The notes under the pieces: generated by a model | What the model was told of the DNA's origin: nothing | Database searches by the model: none | What the model saw: the letters and a program-made list of their open reading frames with translations, nothing else | Program-made: the position numbers and the translations under genes | In this document: positions 43,047-52,581 of the stretch, piece after piece | Layout: each line of letters opens with the position of its first letter | Position numbering within the stretch: position 1 is the first letter of the stretch | From: Treponema sp. | GTDB lineage: Bacteria; Spirochaetota; Spirochaetia; Treponematales; Treponemataceae | Length of the DNA: 64,000 bases | Assembly: GCA_024687165.1 (NCBI GenBank) | Contig: JAILEY010000079.1 | Span: 1 to 64,000 of the forward strand | Direction: 5' to 3'

Positions 43047-44310
43047 GTGCCTGCTTAAGATCTTCAATAATGTCCTTTACATTCTCAACGCCGACACTGA
43101 ATCTGATCATATTTGCACTGATTCCACATTCAACAAGCTGTTCATCTGTAAGCTGTCTATGTGTAGCAGATGCAGGATGAAGAACACAAGTGCGGCTGTC
43201 TGCAACATGAGTTGCAATCATTGCAAGATTGAGCTTCTTCATGAATTTTTCAGCAGCTGCTCTTCCGCCCTTAATTCCAAAAGAAACAACACCACAAGTT
43301 CCATTTGGCATCATTTTTTTTGCAAGTTCATAATATTTGTTAGATTTCAAGCCTGGATAATTTACCCATTCAACATTCGGATGAGATTCAAGGAATTCTG
43401 CAACAGCCTGAGCATTTTCAACATGACGCTGCATTCTAAGAGGAAGACTTTCAAGCCCAAGGTTAAGGAAGTATGCATTCATTGGAGCCTGAATAGAACC
43501 AAAGTCTCTCATAAGCTGAGCTGTACATTTTGTGATAAAAGCTCCGCCAAGACCGAATTTTTTGGCATAAGTAATTCCGTGATAACTTTCATCAGGAGTT
43601 GTAAGACCAGGGAATTTATCTGCATGTGCAAGCCAGTCAAACTTACCGCTGTCAACAATACAACCACCAACTGTTGCATCATGACCATCAAGATATTTTG
43701 TTGTAGAATGAGTAACAATATCACAGCCCCATTCAAACGGGCGACAGTTAACTGGAGTTGCAAAAGTATTATCAACAATAAGAGGAACTCCATTTTTATG
43801 TGCAACTTCAGCAAATCTCTGAATATCAAAAACTTTCATTGAAGGATTAGCAAGAGTTTCACCGAAAACACATTTTGTATTTGGTTTAAAAGCAGCCTGT
43901 AATTCTTCATTTGTACAGTCAGGATCTACAAATGTAAATTCAATTCCCATCTTTCTCATTGTTACGTTAAAAAGATTGAATGTACCGCCGTAAATTGTTG
44001 AACATGCGATAACATGATCTCCTGCATTAGCGATATTAAATACTGCATAGAAGTTTGCAGCCTGACCAGAAGAAGTAAGCATTGCTGCAGTTCCACCTTC
44101 AAGGGCAGCAATTTTCTTTGCAACAAAGTCGTTTGTCGGATTTGAAAGACGTGTGTAAAAATAACCTTCAGCTTCAAGATCAAAAAGCTTAGCCATATCT
44201 TCACTTGTATCATATTTAAAAGTTGTGCTCTGGATAATCGGAATCATTCTTGACTCACCGTTTTTTGGCTGATAACCTGCATGAATACACTTTGTTTCAA
44301 TTTCTGACAT
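43039..44310 (-). CDS. metY: O-acetylhomoserine (thiol)-lyase / sulfhydrylase
   Basis: PLP enzyme making homocysteine or cysteine from O-acetylated amino acids and sulfide. The 423-residue protein has the Cys/Met-metabolism fold: FYTRLSNPTNDFVAKKIAALE, MLTSSGQAANFYAV, IVDNTFATPVNCRPFEWG and the PLP lysine motif DIVTHSTTKYLDGH (about 205). Length and the long C-terminal part (TCVLHPASATHRQLTDEQL) fit MetY rather than MetB. Start ATG at 44310 has GGAG upstream; the TTG four codons earlier lies in the ribosome site. Confidence 0.9.
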   Translation of the reverse strand: MSEIETKCIHAGYQPKNGESRMIPIIQSTTFKYDTSEDMAKLFDLEAEGYFYTRLSNPTNDFVAKKIAALEGGTAAMLTSSGQAANFYAVFNIANAGDHVIACSTIYGGTFNLFNVTMRKMGIEFTFVDPDCTNEELQAAFKPNTKCVFGETLANPSMKVFDIQRFAEVAHKNGVPLIVDNTFATPVNCRPFEWGCDIVTHSTTKYLDGHDATVGGCIVDSGKFDWLAHADKFPGLTTPDESYHGITYAKKFGLGGAFITKCTAQLMRDFGSIQAPMNAYFLNLGLESLPLRMQRHVENAQAVAEFLESHPNVEWVNYPGLKSNKYYELAKKMMPNGTCGVVSFGIKGGRAAAEKFMKKLNLAMIATHVADSRTCVLHPASATHRQLTDEQLVECGISANMIRFSVGVENVKDIIEDLKQALV

Positions 44311-44419
44311 ATTATTCTCCAAATTATAAAAAAATTTTGTAACACTCGATTTTATATTTTTTTTTAAATCACAGGTATTATTTTTAAACTATTACCCGTT
44401 ATAGAAAAAAACTATAAGA

Positions 44420-46354
44420 TTATACAACACTGAATTCTACAGTCAATTCAGGTATATCGATTTTTGAAGCCTTAACCTTTACAACTTTATTCAGTTCTGC
44501 TCCATCACACGGAATGTATGTTTCAAATGCAAGATCCGGTATGCTGAACTGAGGGAGTTTACCGCTCGTATCAATACAAACTGCATCAAAGACAAGCTCA
44601 GGATTCTGCAGAAGATACACAAGAGTCCAATGATTGTTGCTGTTTCTCTCAGCCTTTCTTGCAGCCATTGCACCCGCATCCCCTTCAGCAAGATGCATGA
44701 GCATTGTATCCTTATCCATTAATTTTCGTCCTTCAAGGAATGCCCTCAGCTGTTCATGCGAAAGAAGGTCACTGTAGCGTCTTAAAGGACTTGTAACCTG
44801 CGTATACATTGAAAGACCAAGACCGCAGTGTTTTCCAGGAGTAATTCCAACGCTTCTTTTGCGCATACATCTTCTAAGCTTAAAATCATGCGCATACCCT
44901 TCAGGCAAATCTGCAGGTATTGAAGGTTCTTCCTGACTGATAAAAGGAAATGGAATGTTATTCTGAAATGCAAATTTTGCACATCCTTCACCGGCAAGAA
45001 GCATCATTTCACGGATCATGTCATTACTTTCATAGCTTACATATTTTTCAATGGAAACTCTTTTTGTTGACGGGTCAACAGAAATATGAACTTCCGGGAA
45101 GGACATTGAAACTGCACCATTTGCATTTCTCTTTTCAATATTTTTTCTGGCAATTTCAAAAAGAGGCTTAAGTTCACTGCTTTCCTTCTGTTCTTCTGCA
45201 GCTTTATACGAAAGTCTTTTTACATTTACAAAAGTTTTAAAAATTGAACATTCTTCCACATTGCACTTATCATCAAGCAGAAGGCGGAAACTCAACGCAC
45301 GACTTCGCTGTGTCAAACCAAGAGCATAATCTTCAAGACAGTTTTCACAGAGCATACGGGCTGCACCTTCAGGAATATACAAAGTTGCGCCTCTTCCACG
45401 AGCACTCTTATCAATTTCATCATCAGGCATTACAGTGCTTGCAGGATCCGCAATATGAACCCAAAGATATTTTCCATCAAAGGCAACTGCATCATCAGGA
45501 TCCGTTGAATATTCACTGTCTATAGCATAAGCAACAGAATCAACTTCAACACGCTCTACATCAACAGGTGAAGACAAACCCTGAGTTGCAGATTTTGTTG
45601 AAAGTCCCCAGCGCAAAGGATGAGGATTTCTTGTGATATCCCAGATGCCTGTATCAAGCAGAAGTCTGTGAGCTTTCTCTGGAGTCTCTTTTATTCCGGC
45701 ATCATGCATTGTACGGCTCTTGTCAGTTTTACCCAAAGCAAGAGCTTCTACATCTCCCATAAACTTTGAATCTTCGCTTAAAATTTTTTTCTCTTTAAGA
45801 CGCTTCAAAAAATCAGCGCGAAGTTCAGCTTCCTTTCCTTTTTCATCAGCCTTTTTTACAAGCGAATCAATTTCTTCCCGACTTCTCAGCATAAAGACGA
45901 TTTTTCCGTCCATAGCATCCTTTAAACTCTGACTGAAATAAACAGTATTTTTTAGAGCTGAATATAATCCCCAGGATTCCTCAGAATTAAACTCAGGGCG
46001 AAACAAAGAAACAAGCTCATCAAATCCGTATGAAGCATTTTTAGTTTCATCATCACTTTCAAGAAATTCATAACATTCTTTTATCTGAACAGCAATTTCA
46101 TTTTTATCATCAAGATTATACATATTTTCTGCGGAAGGACAGTGGGATGCAAATTCCAGTGCTTTATCAAAATTTCCTTCCTCACATAAAAGCAGCACAT
46201 CCTTTGCACGAACATTCTGAGTTGAATAAACTGCTTTTTTTGTTTCAGTAGCAGGTGTTGAAATATACTTTACAGTAAACTTACCGTTGTCCCCAAGTTC
46301 AGTAACAACAGCACACGACGATTTATATACAACAAGTGAATTAACTTTTATCAT
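44420..46354 (-). CDS. RNB-domain (RNase II/R-type) exoribonuclease
   Basis: 3'-to-5' exoribonuclease, 644 residues. N-terminal about 230 residues are a divergent RNA-binding part beginning MIKVNSLVVYKSSCAVV; the RNB domain follows with the catalytic acidic motif SEYSTDPDDAVAFDGKYLWV (about 275), YIPEGAARMLCENCLEDYAL, and the late motif YTQVTSPLRRYSDLLSHEQL. It lacks obvious full cold-shock and S1 domains of RNase R, so it is closer to a short RNase II form. A TATAAA box lies 8 nt before the ATG but without a clear -35. Confidence 0.85.
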   Translation of the reverse strand: MIKVNSLVVYKSSCAVVTELGDNGKFTVKYISTPATETKKAVYSTQNVRAKDVLLLCEEGNFDKALEFASHCPSAENMYNLDDKNEIAVQIKECYEFLESDDETKNASYGFDELVSLFRPEFNSEESWGLYSALKNTVYFSQSLKDAMDGKIVFMLRSREEIDSLVKKADEKGKEAELRADFLKRLKEKKILSEDSKFMGDVEALALGKTDKSRTMHDAGIKETPEKAHRLLLDTGIWDITRNPHPLRWGLSTKSATQGLSSPVDVERVEVDSVAYAIDSEYSTDPDDAVAFDGKYLWVHIADPASTVMPDDEIDKSARGRGATLYIPEGAARMLCENCLEDYALGLTQRSRALSFRLLLDDKCNVEECSIFKTFVNVKRLSYKAAEEQKESSELKPLFEIARKNIEKRNANGAVSMSFPEVHISVDPSTKRVSIEKYVSYESNDMIREMMLLAGEGCAKFAFQNNIPFPFISQEEPSIPADLPEGYAHDFKLRRCMRKRSVGITPGKHCGLGLSMYTQVTSPLRRYSDLLSHEQLRAFLEGRKLMDKDTMLMHLAEGDAGAMAARKAERNSNNHWTLVYLLQNPELVFDAVCIDTSGKLPQFSIPDLAFETYIPCDGAELNKVVKVKASKIDIPELTVEFSVV

Positions 46355-46382
46355 GATTTGATTTTATATTATTTTTAAACAA

Positions 46383-46416
46383 TAAAAAAGGCACTGTCAG
46401 AAATTCCAACAGTGCC
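46383..46416 (-). terminator. Terminator after the MsmX/UgpC-type ATPase gene
   Basis: Minus-strand GGCACTGT pairs with ACAGTGCC (8 bp) and is followed by TTTTTTATTG. It separates the ATPase gene from the RNB ribonuclease gene. Confidence 0.88.
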
Positions 46417-46447
46417 GCAGCAAATTATATCATTTTAGCTATATAAT

Positions 46448-47650
46448 TTATTTTCCCATCTTTTCAGAACCAATCTGAACCTTGTAACCTACTTCACCTG
46501 TAATTGCATTCTTGAGCCATGGAGCATCAATTTTTTCACAGATATTCTTTTCGTTTGCAAGATTTGAAGAATCCTTAACAAAGAACTTACAGCGAGCCAT
46601 TGCAGGCTGGAAGTTAACTGTTTCACCAAGCTTAAAGTCGCTCTTTGCAGATGTCATAACACGTGCAACAACAGTCTGTGACTTTGTAGAAAGAACAAGG
46701 TGTGTTTCAGCACCAAGTGGTTCCTTGTTAGAAATCTTAACCTGCATGTTGTTTTCTGAAGCAGGTGATTCGAAATATGTAAGATCTTCCGGACGAACAC
46801 CAAAGTATACTTCCTGACCAACAAAATCCTTAAGGCAAGACTGCTGTTCTGGAGTTGGTGTAAGTTCGAAAGTACCTTCATCAACAATAATTGCTTCACC
46901 CTTCTTCTTTACAGTTACTGTCATAAAGTTCATTGGAGGTGTTCCGATGAATCCAGCAACAAACTTGTTAATTGGATGATTGTAAAGATAAAGTGGTTCA
47001 CCGATCTGCTGAACATGACCATCTTTCATAACAACGATTTTTGTACCCATTGTCATAGCTTCGATCTGGTCGTGTGTAACGTAGATCATTGTAGCCTGAA
47101 GTCTCTGGTGCAATGCAGCAATTTCACCACGCATTGTAACACGGAGCTTTGCATCAAGGTTAGAAAGTGGTTCGTCAAACAAGAAAACTTTTGGTTCACG
47201 AACGATTGCACGACCTACAGCAACACGCTGTCTCTGTCCACCAGAGAGAGCCTTTGGCTTACGATCGAGATAAATTTCAAGACCAAGTGATTTTGCAGCT
47301 TCATCAACACGGCGCTTGATTTCTGCCTTGTCAATCTTGCGGATCTTAAGACCGAATGCCATGTTATCATAAACTGTCATATGTGGATAAAGGGCATAGT
47401 TCTGGAAAACCATTGCAATGTTGCGGTCCTTTGGAGGAACGTCGTTCATCAAATCACCGTCGATTAAAAGTTCACCTTCAGAGATTTCTTCCAAACCTGC
47501 AACCATGCGGAGAGTTGTTGACTTTCCACATCCAGATGGACCTACGAATACGCAGAAGTCCTTGTCATCAATTACAATGTTAGCGTTTTCAACAGCCTGA
47601 ACATTGCCTTCATAAATCTTACCGATTCCTTTAAGTTCTACCTTTGCCAT
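46448..47650 (-). CDS. Carbohydrate ABC transporter ATPase (MsmX/UgpC/MalK type)
   Basis: ATP-binding subunit, 400 residues, probably shared by several sugar importers because no permease genes are adjacent. Walker [11 protein letters not shown]-loop [20 protein letters not shown], signature [15 protein letters not shown], Walker [16 protein letters not shown] and H-loop THDQIEAM are intact; the C-terminal 160 residues form the TOBE regulatory domain ([10 protein letters not shown]). Strong TAGGAGG ribosome site and a good promoter (47685-47713), with GGT/CGT-type codons, suggest high expression. Confidence 0.9.
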   Translation of the reverse strand: MAKVELKGIGKIYEGNVQAVENANIVIDDKDFCVFVGPSGCGKSTTLRMVAGLEEISEGELLIDGDLMNDVPPKDRNIAMVFQNYALYPHMTVYDNMAFGLKIRKIDKAEIKRRVDEAAKSLGLEIYLDRKPKALSGGQRQRVAVGRAIVREPKVFLFDEPLSNLDAKLRVTMRGEIAALHQRLQATMIYVTHDQIEAMTMGTKIVVMKDGHVQQIGEPLYLYNHPINKFVAGFIGTPPMNFMTVTVKKKGEAIIVDEGTFELTPTPEQQSCLKDFVGQEVYFGVRPEDLTYFESPASENNMQVKISNKEPLGAETHLVLSTKSQTVVARVMTSAKSDFKLGETVNFQPAMARCKFFVKDSSNLANEKNICEKIDAPWLKNAITGEVGYKVQIGSEKMGK

Positions 47651-47684
47651 TATATGGCCTCCTAAGGGTTTATATTATGGGTAA

Positions 47685-47713
47685 ATTATAGAGGCAAAAA
47701 ATCCAGAAGTCAA
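47685..47713 (-). promoter_or_regulatory. Promoter of the MsmX/UgpC-type ATPase gene
   Basis: Minus-strand TTGACT, exactly 17 nt, TATAAT, about 33 nt before the ATG, with an AGGAGG Shine-Dalgarno between. Confidence 0.8.
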
Positions 47714-47793
47714 ACAAATTCTTTTAAGATTTTTATAATTTTTAAAATATACTTAAATTTTAATAAGATTATTCAGCAATAAAAATTTTAAAA

Positions 47794-47825
47794 TAAAAAA
47801 AAAAGCAGCTACCGAAGTAACTGCT
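47794..47825 (-). terminator. tRNA terminator with UUCG loop
   Basis: Minus-strand AGCAGTTAC-TTCG-GTAGCTGCT (9 bp, one wobble) closes a UUCG tetraloop and runs into ten T, 6 nt after the tRNA end. Confidence 0.92.
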
Positions 47826-47831
47826 TTAAGT

Positions 47832-47913
47832 TGCGGAGAACCTGACTTGAACAGGCACAGCTCGCGCCACTAGCACCTCAAGCTAGCGTGTCTACCAATT
47901 CCACCATCCCCGC
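47832..47913 (-). tRNA. tRNA-Leu (anticodon GAG)
   Basis: The minus strand begins GCGGGGATGGTGGAATTGG and ends TTCTCCGCA. The anticodon stem-loop is CTAGC-TTGAGGT-GCTAG with anticodon GAG; the D-loop reads AATTGGTAGAC, a class II variable arm (TGGCGCGAGCTGT region) follows, and the T-loop is TTCAAGT. The acceptor stem GCGGGGA / TCTCCGC has one G-T pair. The 3' CCA is not encoded. Promoter and terminator are both present, so it is a single-gene unit. Confidence 0.95.
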
Positions 47914-47938
47914 ATCTGCTTTCGCAAATCGTGATTTT

Positions 47939-47967
47939 AATATATCAATATGCTCTTTTTATGTCAA
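47939..47967 (-). promoter_or_regulatory. Promoter of tRNA-Leu
   Basis: Minus-strand TTGACA, 17 nt, TATATT, ending 25 nt before the tRNA 5' end. Confidence 0.75.
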
Positions 47968-48010
47968 TAGGATTTTTAATATTTTTCAGAAAAAATTTAA
48001 AAAAATAAAA

Positions 48011-48106
48011 GCCGCAGAATTGAATAATCTGAAGTGATTTGGTAAAGACTATTCAAAAAATATATAGTATACCTCATATATTAAGATTTTCTGCAGCCAA
48101 AAAATA
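48011..48106. other. Non-coding stretch with nested inverted repeats
   Basis: In the gap between the tRNA and the PUR-family gene, GCAGAA (48014) pairs with TTCTGC (48090), enclosing TTGAATA / TATTCAA and ATATATA-type palindromes, a possible three-way junction. AT-rich arms make chance pairing likely. No ORF is supported. Apart from the repeat fragment at 48195 nothing else is seen in 47968-48332. Confidence 0.3.
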
Positions 48107-48194
48107 ATTTAATTCACACCGGCAAAAAAACATGTAAAAATCTATTTAATAAAATTCCATATATAAATGCTAAACTTTAAGTTAAATAATTGTA

Positions 48195-48226
48195 ATGCTT
48201 AACGCAACCGGGAGCCAATTTTTTAA
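48195..48226 (+). repeat. Dispersed structured repeat, right-end fragment (copy 5)
   Basis: GTAATGCTTAACGCAACCGG followed by GAGCCAATTTT matches the right end of copies 2 and 3 (GGAATGCTCAACGCGACTGG, GAGCCAATTTT). The rest of the element is absent. Confidence 0.65.
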
Positions 48227-48332
48227 GCGTTCATATTGCATATAATAAAACAAAATGATATATTCTCGCTGTCGGATGTCGTGTTCTGCGGCATGTATTA
48301 AAATCAATTCAATATTTTCAGGGAAGGATTCT

Positions 48333-48779
48333 ATGGGTATTCGTGGTGAGCTTTACACAAATCAGGTAAATCTTGATAATCGTTCTTACTATTTTAACGT
48401 AAAAGAAAACCGCAACGGTGATGTTTTTCTCCAGCTTGTAGAAAGCAAGATTAAAGACGGTGAAGATTCAAGAAGAGATATAGTTATTTTTGCAGATGAT
48501 CTTCAGAAATTCTTCGGCGGAATGGACGACGCACTCAAGTTCATTGAAAAAACACAGAAAGAAAGAGCTAAGCTTAAGGCAGAAAAGAAAGCAGCAAAAG
48601 AAGAAAAATTTGGTGCATCAGGCAAGAAAGATAATGCTGAAAAAGGTACAAAGAAAATCTACAGAAGAAAGGGAGAAAGCCGCCTAGTTGCAGAAAAACG
48701 TGCTGCAAAAGAAGGCAACAAACCTACAGGCAGACTTCATGTAGTTTCAAAGCGCTCTGCTGAATCAACAGAATACTAA
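48333..48779 (+). CDS. PUR-family nucleic-acid-binding protein (BpuR-like, DUF3276)
   Basis: A 148-residue protein from the ATG at 48333 (GGAAGG ribosome site 6 nt upstream; a longer frame upstream lacks one). Residues 1-70 form a PUR domain: GELYTNQVNLDNRSYYFNVK, ENRNGDVFLQLVESK, DIVIFADDLQKFFGGMDDAL. The spirochaetal homologue BpuR binds DNA and RNA and regulates gene expression. The C-terminal 60 residues are a lysine-rich tail (QKERAKLKAEKKAAKEEK) beyond the core domain that could add non-specific nucleic-acid binding. It ends 1 bp from the convergent rnhB gene with no terminator visible. Confidence 0.85.
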   Translation: MGIRGELYTNQVNLDNRSYYFNVKENRNGDVFLQLVESKIKDGEDSRRDIVIFADDLQKFFGGMDDALKFIEKTQKERAKLKAEKKAAKEEKFGASGKKDNAEKGTKKIYRRKGESRLVAEKRAAKEGNKPTGRLHVVSKRSAESTEY

Positions 48780-48780
48780 A

Positions 48781-49380
48781 TCAGTATTTAAACGACAGAC
48801 GCTGAATAGGGGACGGCCCAAGTTTTCTGCAGATTTCTCTGTGAGCCTTGGTCGGATACCCCTTATGTCCTGCATAACCATATTCAGGATACAGTTTGTC
48901 ATATTCAATCATTATGCTGTCACGGCAGGTTTTAGCAAGAATACTGGCCGCCATGACGCATTCAAATTTTGCATCAGCTTTAATTTCCCACCGGATGTTG
49001 CAGTCAATATCCGGCGGAAGCTGATTGCCGTCTACAATTGTTTCAATCTTTCTAAAATCATCAATACAATCAATTCCAAGCTTTGAACACCAGACTGGAA
49101 GCTTCATGCACATCATATCGTATGCTATCTTCATAGCCTTAAAATCAGATTGAAGAATATTGATTCTGTCTATCTCTTCGTGGTCAACAACACCAATTCC
49201 CCAGCACGCAGTTTCTTTTATAACTTTTTCTGCAGCTTCTCTTTTTTTAGGAGAAAGTTTTTTACTGTCATTCAAAAGATCTAAAGGAAAATCAGGAGGA
49301 AGAATTACACATGCGGCAGTTACAGGACCTGCAAGAGGCCCCCTTCCCGCTTCATCAATACCTGCAACGAAAATGCTCAT
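48781..49380 (-). CDS. rnhB: Ribonuclease HII
   Basis: Removes ribonucleotides and RNA from RNA-DNA hybrids. The 199-residue protein has the RNase HII start GIDEAGRGPLAGPVTAACV with the first two catalytic acids, WGIGVVDHEEIDRINIL, the VDGNQLPP motif, and SILAKTCRDSIM; length is normal. It follows the 673-residue surface-protein gene by 3 bp and ends the rpe-rnhB operon, convergent with the PUR-family gene. Confidence 0.93.
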   Translation of the reverse strand: MSIFVAGIDEAGRGPLAGPVTAACVILPPDFPLDLLNDSKKLSPKKREAAEKVIKETACWGIGVVDHEEIDRINILQSDFKAMKIAYDMMCMKLPVWCSKLGIDCIDDFRKIETIVDGNQLPPDIDCNIRWEIKADAKFECVMAASILAKTCRDSIMIEYDKLYPEYGYAGHKGYPTKAHREICRKLGPSPIQRLSFKY

Positions 49381-49383
49381 AAT

Positions 49384-51405
49384 TCACTGAACCTTAAAAG
49401 ATTCATCATCAAGATGAACACTCTCATACATACTCTTTTTTTCCTGAGGAACATTATCAAAAACATTATCTATTGATTCAAATTTACTTTCATTAAATTC
49501 TGCACCGCGGCAAAAATCACCGGCAGTAGAAAAACTGCTTTTTTCAATTCTACAGTTAACACTCTGCGCACTTAAACATACAGCAGTAGAAGCTAAACTC
49601 ATAAAGCGGCATGCAGTACAATTTATATCTGTCCTGTTAGCAAGAACGGCACATGCATAAGAATTAGCCTGCACTGTAAATCCGCAGTCAGAAAAAGAAA
49701 TTCCAGATTTTTCGCAATCAAAGATAATTCCATTTTTTGCAAACTGAGCTGAAATCTCGCAGCCTGTAAGATTCAAAATTGCACTATTTACAACAAAAAG
49801 GCTTGTATCTTTTTCCTCTTCAGCACTTGAATCATTTTCAAAAATCATATTTTCAAAGGAAACTTTTGCACCATTTTCTATACGGACAGATGCGCCTGGT
49901 TCAAAAGTGATTATATTATCCATTCCGGAAATCCTGCAGTTTGATCTGATTGTTTTTGCACCATTTTTAATTTTAATATTTCCAACAACATGCAGCGTAG
50001 TATCTTCACTTGAATTTATATATTCCAGAGCCTGATCAAAATTAGCAAACGGATGAGTATAACTTCCGTCATATTCAGACAATTTATCCTGCGGTACATC
50101 TTTTTCACAAAGATAATAATTACATTCATCAACAATCACAGAATATTCAGCTGTATTTCCTGTATTACCGAATTCATCTTCAGAAACAGCCTTTATATAA
50201 TAGAATGTAGTTTCGCGGTCAACAGATTTTAATACAATATTTCTTCCGTCATATTCTGAATAAACAATTTCTTCTTCAGGGATTTTGCACTGAGAAAAAG
50301 ATTCTTCAGAAGATGAACAGGATACAGGCTTACTTACAAAAAATTTTATTTTCTTTGTGTCTTCATCAGCAGCTTTTATCACTACAGAAACTTTCTTTCT
50401 GCTAAAAAAATTCTCTGCAGTAGATTCAACTACAGGAGCAGCAGGAGCTTTTTTATCCACGAAATATTCGCAGTCAACAGTTCCAAGAAGAACACCATCG
50501 CTAAAATACGGAACTTTAAGTATTCCAGAAACCGCTGAACCTTCAAAACAATCCGCACTGTAGGAATTAAACTCATCTATATAAACAGAAAGAATTCTTT
50601 TATCTTCCATAGGCGAAACAGAAACAGAAGGCTTTGCTTTTAATTCATACGTAAAGATTTCATTTCCAATTTTGTAATCAACGGACTGCCAGCTGATTAT
50701 ATGAGGAACAGAGCGGTCAAGTTTTCTTACATCACTTCCAAATTCCCATTCTGGAGAATCATCAATTTTAAAAATAAATTTATTGTCAGTGAAAGAAAAA
50801 TATTCCCAGTCATTAATTACAAAAGGAAGTTTAAGATCTACCTTATTAGCAAGATATTTTGAATCCGGGACAACATGAACTACGAAATTTAGTTTTGCAT
50901 TTCCATTACTGCATGAAAAAGGAACATAATAATCTGCAATGTTATCAGAGCGAACAAAAAAAGGCTGATTCCCAAAAAGTTCAGCGGGAAGAATATTCAT
51001 CGAAGTTCCGCTTGTGTATCTTATTACCGGATTTTTGCAGATAAAATCAACAAAATATTTTACCTGCTTACTGCCTGTCTGAGGTGCGTCACAAACTGAA
51101 TATTCAACTGTAAAATCCTGTCTGTTTTTCCCGTTGTCAGAAATGGCTGTAATGCGAACTTTAACAATTCCCTTCTGATCTATTACAACAGGACCATCAT
51201 AAGAAAAACCAGACTCAAGCGGATCTGAACCAGAGAGAGAATAATAGATTTCAGCATCCTTTGTATTATTAAGCACAAGAGCTTGAATATTATTCCACTC
51301 TCCTTCGCGCGGACTGATTATATCTTTTGCAGAAAAAGCAAATGCGTGAACACAAAGTTCTGAGAAAAAGAAAAAGGCCAGTGCATTTTTCAAAAATCTA
51401 TTCAT
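49384..51405 (-). CDS. Exported protein with chitobiase-type and parallel beta-helix regions
   Basis: A 673-residue protein with a signal peptide (about 1-24, ending HAFA-F). Residues about 28-110 look like a CHB_HEX_C-type beta-sandwich (AEIYYSLSGSDPLESGFSYD, then VVIDQKGIVKVRITAIS). A middle region holds Ig-like modules, and residues about 440-673 form a right-handed beta-helix (HPFANFDQALEYINSSEDT, GNIKIKNGAKTI, EPGASVRIENGAKVSFENM). No catalytic residues are evident. Its place between rnhB and TPR-protein genes suggests an envelope or surface role. Confidence 0.75.
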   Translation of the reverse strand: MNRFLKNALAFFFFSELCVHAFAFSAKDIISPREGEWNNIQALVLNNTKDAEIYYSLSGSDPLESGFSYDGPVVIDQKGIVKVRITAISDNGKNRQDFTVEYSVCDAPQTGSKQVKYFVDFICKNPVIRYTSGTSMNILPAELFGNQPFFVRSDNIADYYVPFSCSNGNAKLNFVVHVVPDSKYLANKVDLKLPFVINDWEYFSFTDNKFIFKIDDSPEWEFGSDVRKLDRSVPHIISWQSVDYKIGNEIFTYELKAKPSVSVSPMEDKRILSVYIDEFNSYSADCFEGSAVSGILKVPYFSDGVLLGTVDCEYFVDKKAPAAPVVESTAENFFSRKKVSVVIKAADEDTKKIKFFVSKPVSCSSSEESFSQCKIPEEEIVYSEYDGRNIVLKSVDRETTFYYIKAVSEDEFGNTGNTAEYSVIVDECNYYLCEKDVPQDKLSEYDGSYTHPFANFDQALEYINSSEDTTLHVVGNIKIKNGAKTIRSNCRISGMDNIITFEPGASVRIENGAKVSFENMIFENDSSAEEEKDTSLFVVNSAILNLTGCEISAQFAKNGIIFDCEKSGISFSDCGFTVQANSYACAVLANRTDINCTACRFMSLASTAVCLSAQSVNCRIEKSSFSTAGDFCRGAEFNESKFESIDNVFDNVPQEKKSMYESVHLDDESFKVQ

Positions 51406-51443
51406 TAAAGGAACTCCTGTAGCGGTCTGAAAAAAAAACAGAA

Positions 51444-52574
51444 TTATTTTCCGTTAAGCTTCTGATGGAACCCTGTACCTTTGACATAAAGCCTGTCACC
51501 TTCAAAAGAAATTTTTCCAAGAAGACTTGTACGCGGTGCATCATTTATAATCTGCATAGAAGGCTGATTCTTAAACACATAATGAACAAGACCTTCAACT
51601 TCTATTGATTTTTTTTCGTCTGCAGGAAAATAATTTACGAGAAGATCACATTCAAAAGAGCCGTCTTCATTTTTCTTTGGATTTGAAATTGTTCCTTCCC
51701 AGATTGTATAACAGTCAAGATAAAGCGCAGGATTTTTTGCAACTTCAGAATAAGAATAATTATCTTTTAAAGTACTGAAAGTTGGTTCCTGCAAAAGGTC
51801 CAGCATTGAAGCAGCCTTTTCCTTGATTGTTCTGTATGCATTACTGTTCAAAAGGCGGTTGATTTCAACAAGAGCTGCATTATCACGATTCTCACTGAAA
51901 TATTTTTTTGCCGCATTGTAACTGTCTGTAACCTGTGATGGAGTGAGTGTATATGCAAATTCTCCTTCAAGCACATTTGACTGAAGCGGATGATTTATTT
52001 CATCTTCAGAAAGTTCGTATTGTTTTCCAATCTGAACATTTTCTTTTACGCTCTTATTGAAGAACTTCATTTTTGGAACATAAAGATAAAGCAAAGAACA
52101 AAGGATCCCGAGTCCAAGCCCGGAAAGTACAACATTGCGGATTAAAAGCGGATTGATTCCAAGCGGCGGATAAAACATTTTTATGTCACCCGTATCAACC
52201 AGTTTACAGATTGTACTATATTCACCGTCTGTGCGGATAAATTCCATTGCTTTTTTTGCAAGCTTGTTTTTCGGATCAAGGTCAAGAACATCAAGATAAT
52301 ACTGAAGTGCCCTCTCAATTTCTCCATGACGAAGAAAAATTGCAGCCTGACCAAGAAGAAGCCGCGTATTATTAATTTTTATTTCCCTTGCTTTTTTAAA
52401 ATATGCTGTAGCCTGCCCCGGAGTATTCATGTAAAGATAAGCAATACCGCATGTGACATAATAATCAAAATCTCCGTCGTAAATTTCCTCATAAGACTCA
52501 AGAAGTTCTATTGCAACAGAAAATTTGCGGCATTTCATGAGATATTTTGCCATGTCCAAAGATGAGGCTGCCAT
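51444..52574 (-). CDS. TPR protein with single membrane helix
   Basis: A 376-residue protein without signal peptide. Residues 1-115 are cytoplasmic TPR units (AKYLMKCRKFSVAIELLESY, GQATAYFKKAREIKI, EIERALQYYLDVLDLDPKNK). One hydrophobic helix follows near 150-172 (NVVLSGLGLGILCSLLYLYV), then a 200-residue outer part with further TPR-like helices and a beta domain. Family not recognised. It lies in the rpe-rnhB operon 7 bp after the preceding gene's stop. Confidence 0.75.
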   Translation of the reverse strand: MAASSLDMAKYLMKCRKFSVAIELLESYEEIYDGDFDYYVTCGIAYLYMNTPGQATAYFKKAREIKINNTRLLLGQAAIFLRHGEIERALQYYLDVLDLDPKNKLAKKAMEFIRTDGEYSTICKLVDTGDIKMFYPPLGINPLLIRNVVLSGLGLGILCSLLYLYVPKMKFFNKSVKENVQIGKQYELSEDEINHPLQSNVLEGEFAYTLTPSQVTDSYNAAKKYFSENRDNAALVEINRLLNSNAYRTIKEKAASMLDLLQEPTFSTLKDNYSYSEVAKNPALYLDCYTIWEGTISNPKKNEDGSFECDLLVNYFPADEKKSIEVEGLVHYVFKNQPSMQIINDAPRTSLLGKISFEGDRLYVKGTGFHQKLNGK

Positions 52575-52581
52575 CGTCTAT

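Noticed and set aside
43159-43842. 227-codon open frame on the plus strand opposite metY
   Set aside because: It is antisense to a well-supported enzyme gene, is rich in Cys/Lys/Asn/His as expected for a shadow frame, and has no promoter or ribosome site.
44323-44430. Terminator after the RNB ribonuclease gene
   Set aside because: CTTATAG / CTATAA is a short AT-only stem with the T-run in the loop, so support is too weak to list.
6620-48226. CRISPR array
   Set aside because: The repeated units are 30-190 bp, far apart, not regularly spaced and occur in both orientations; no cas genes.
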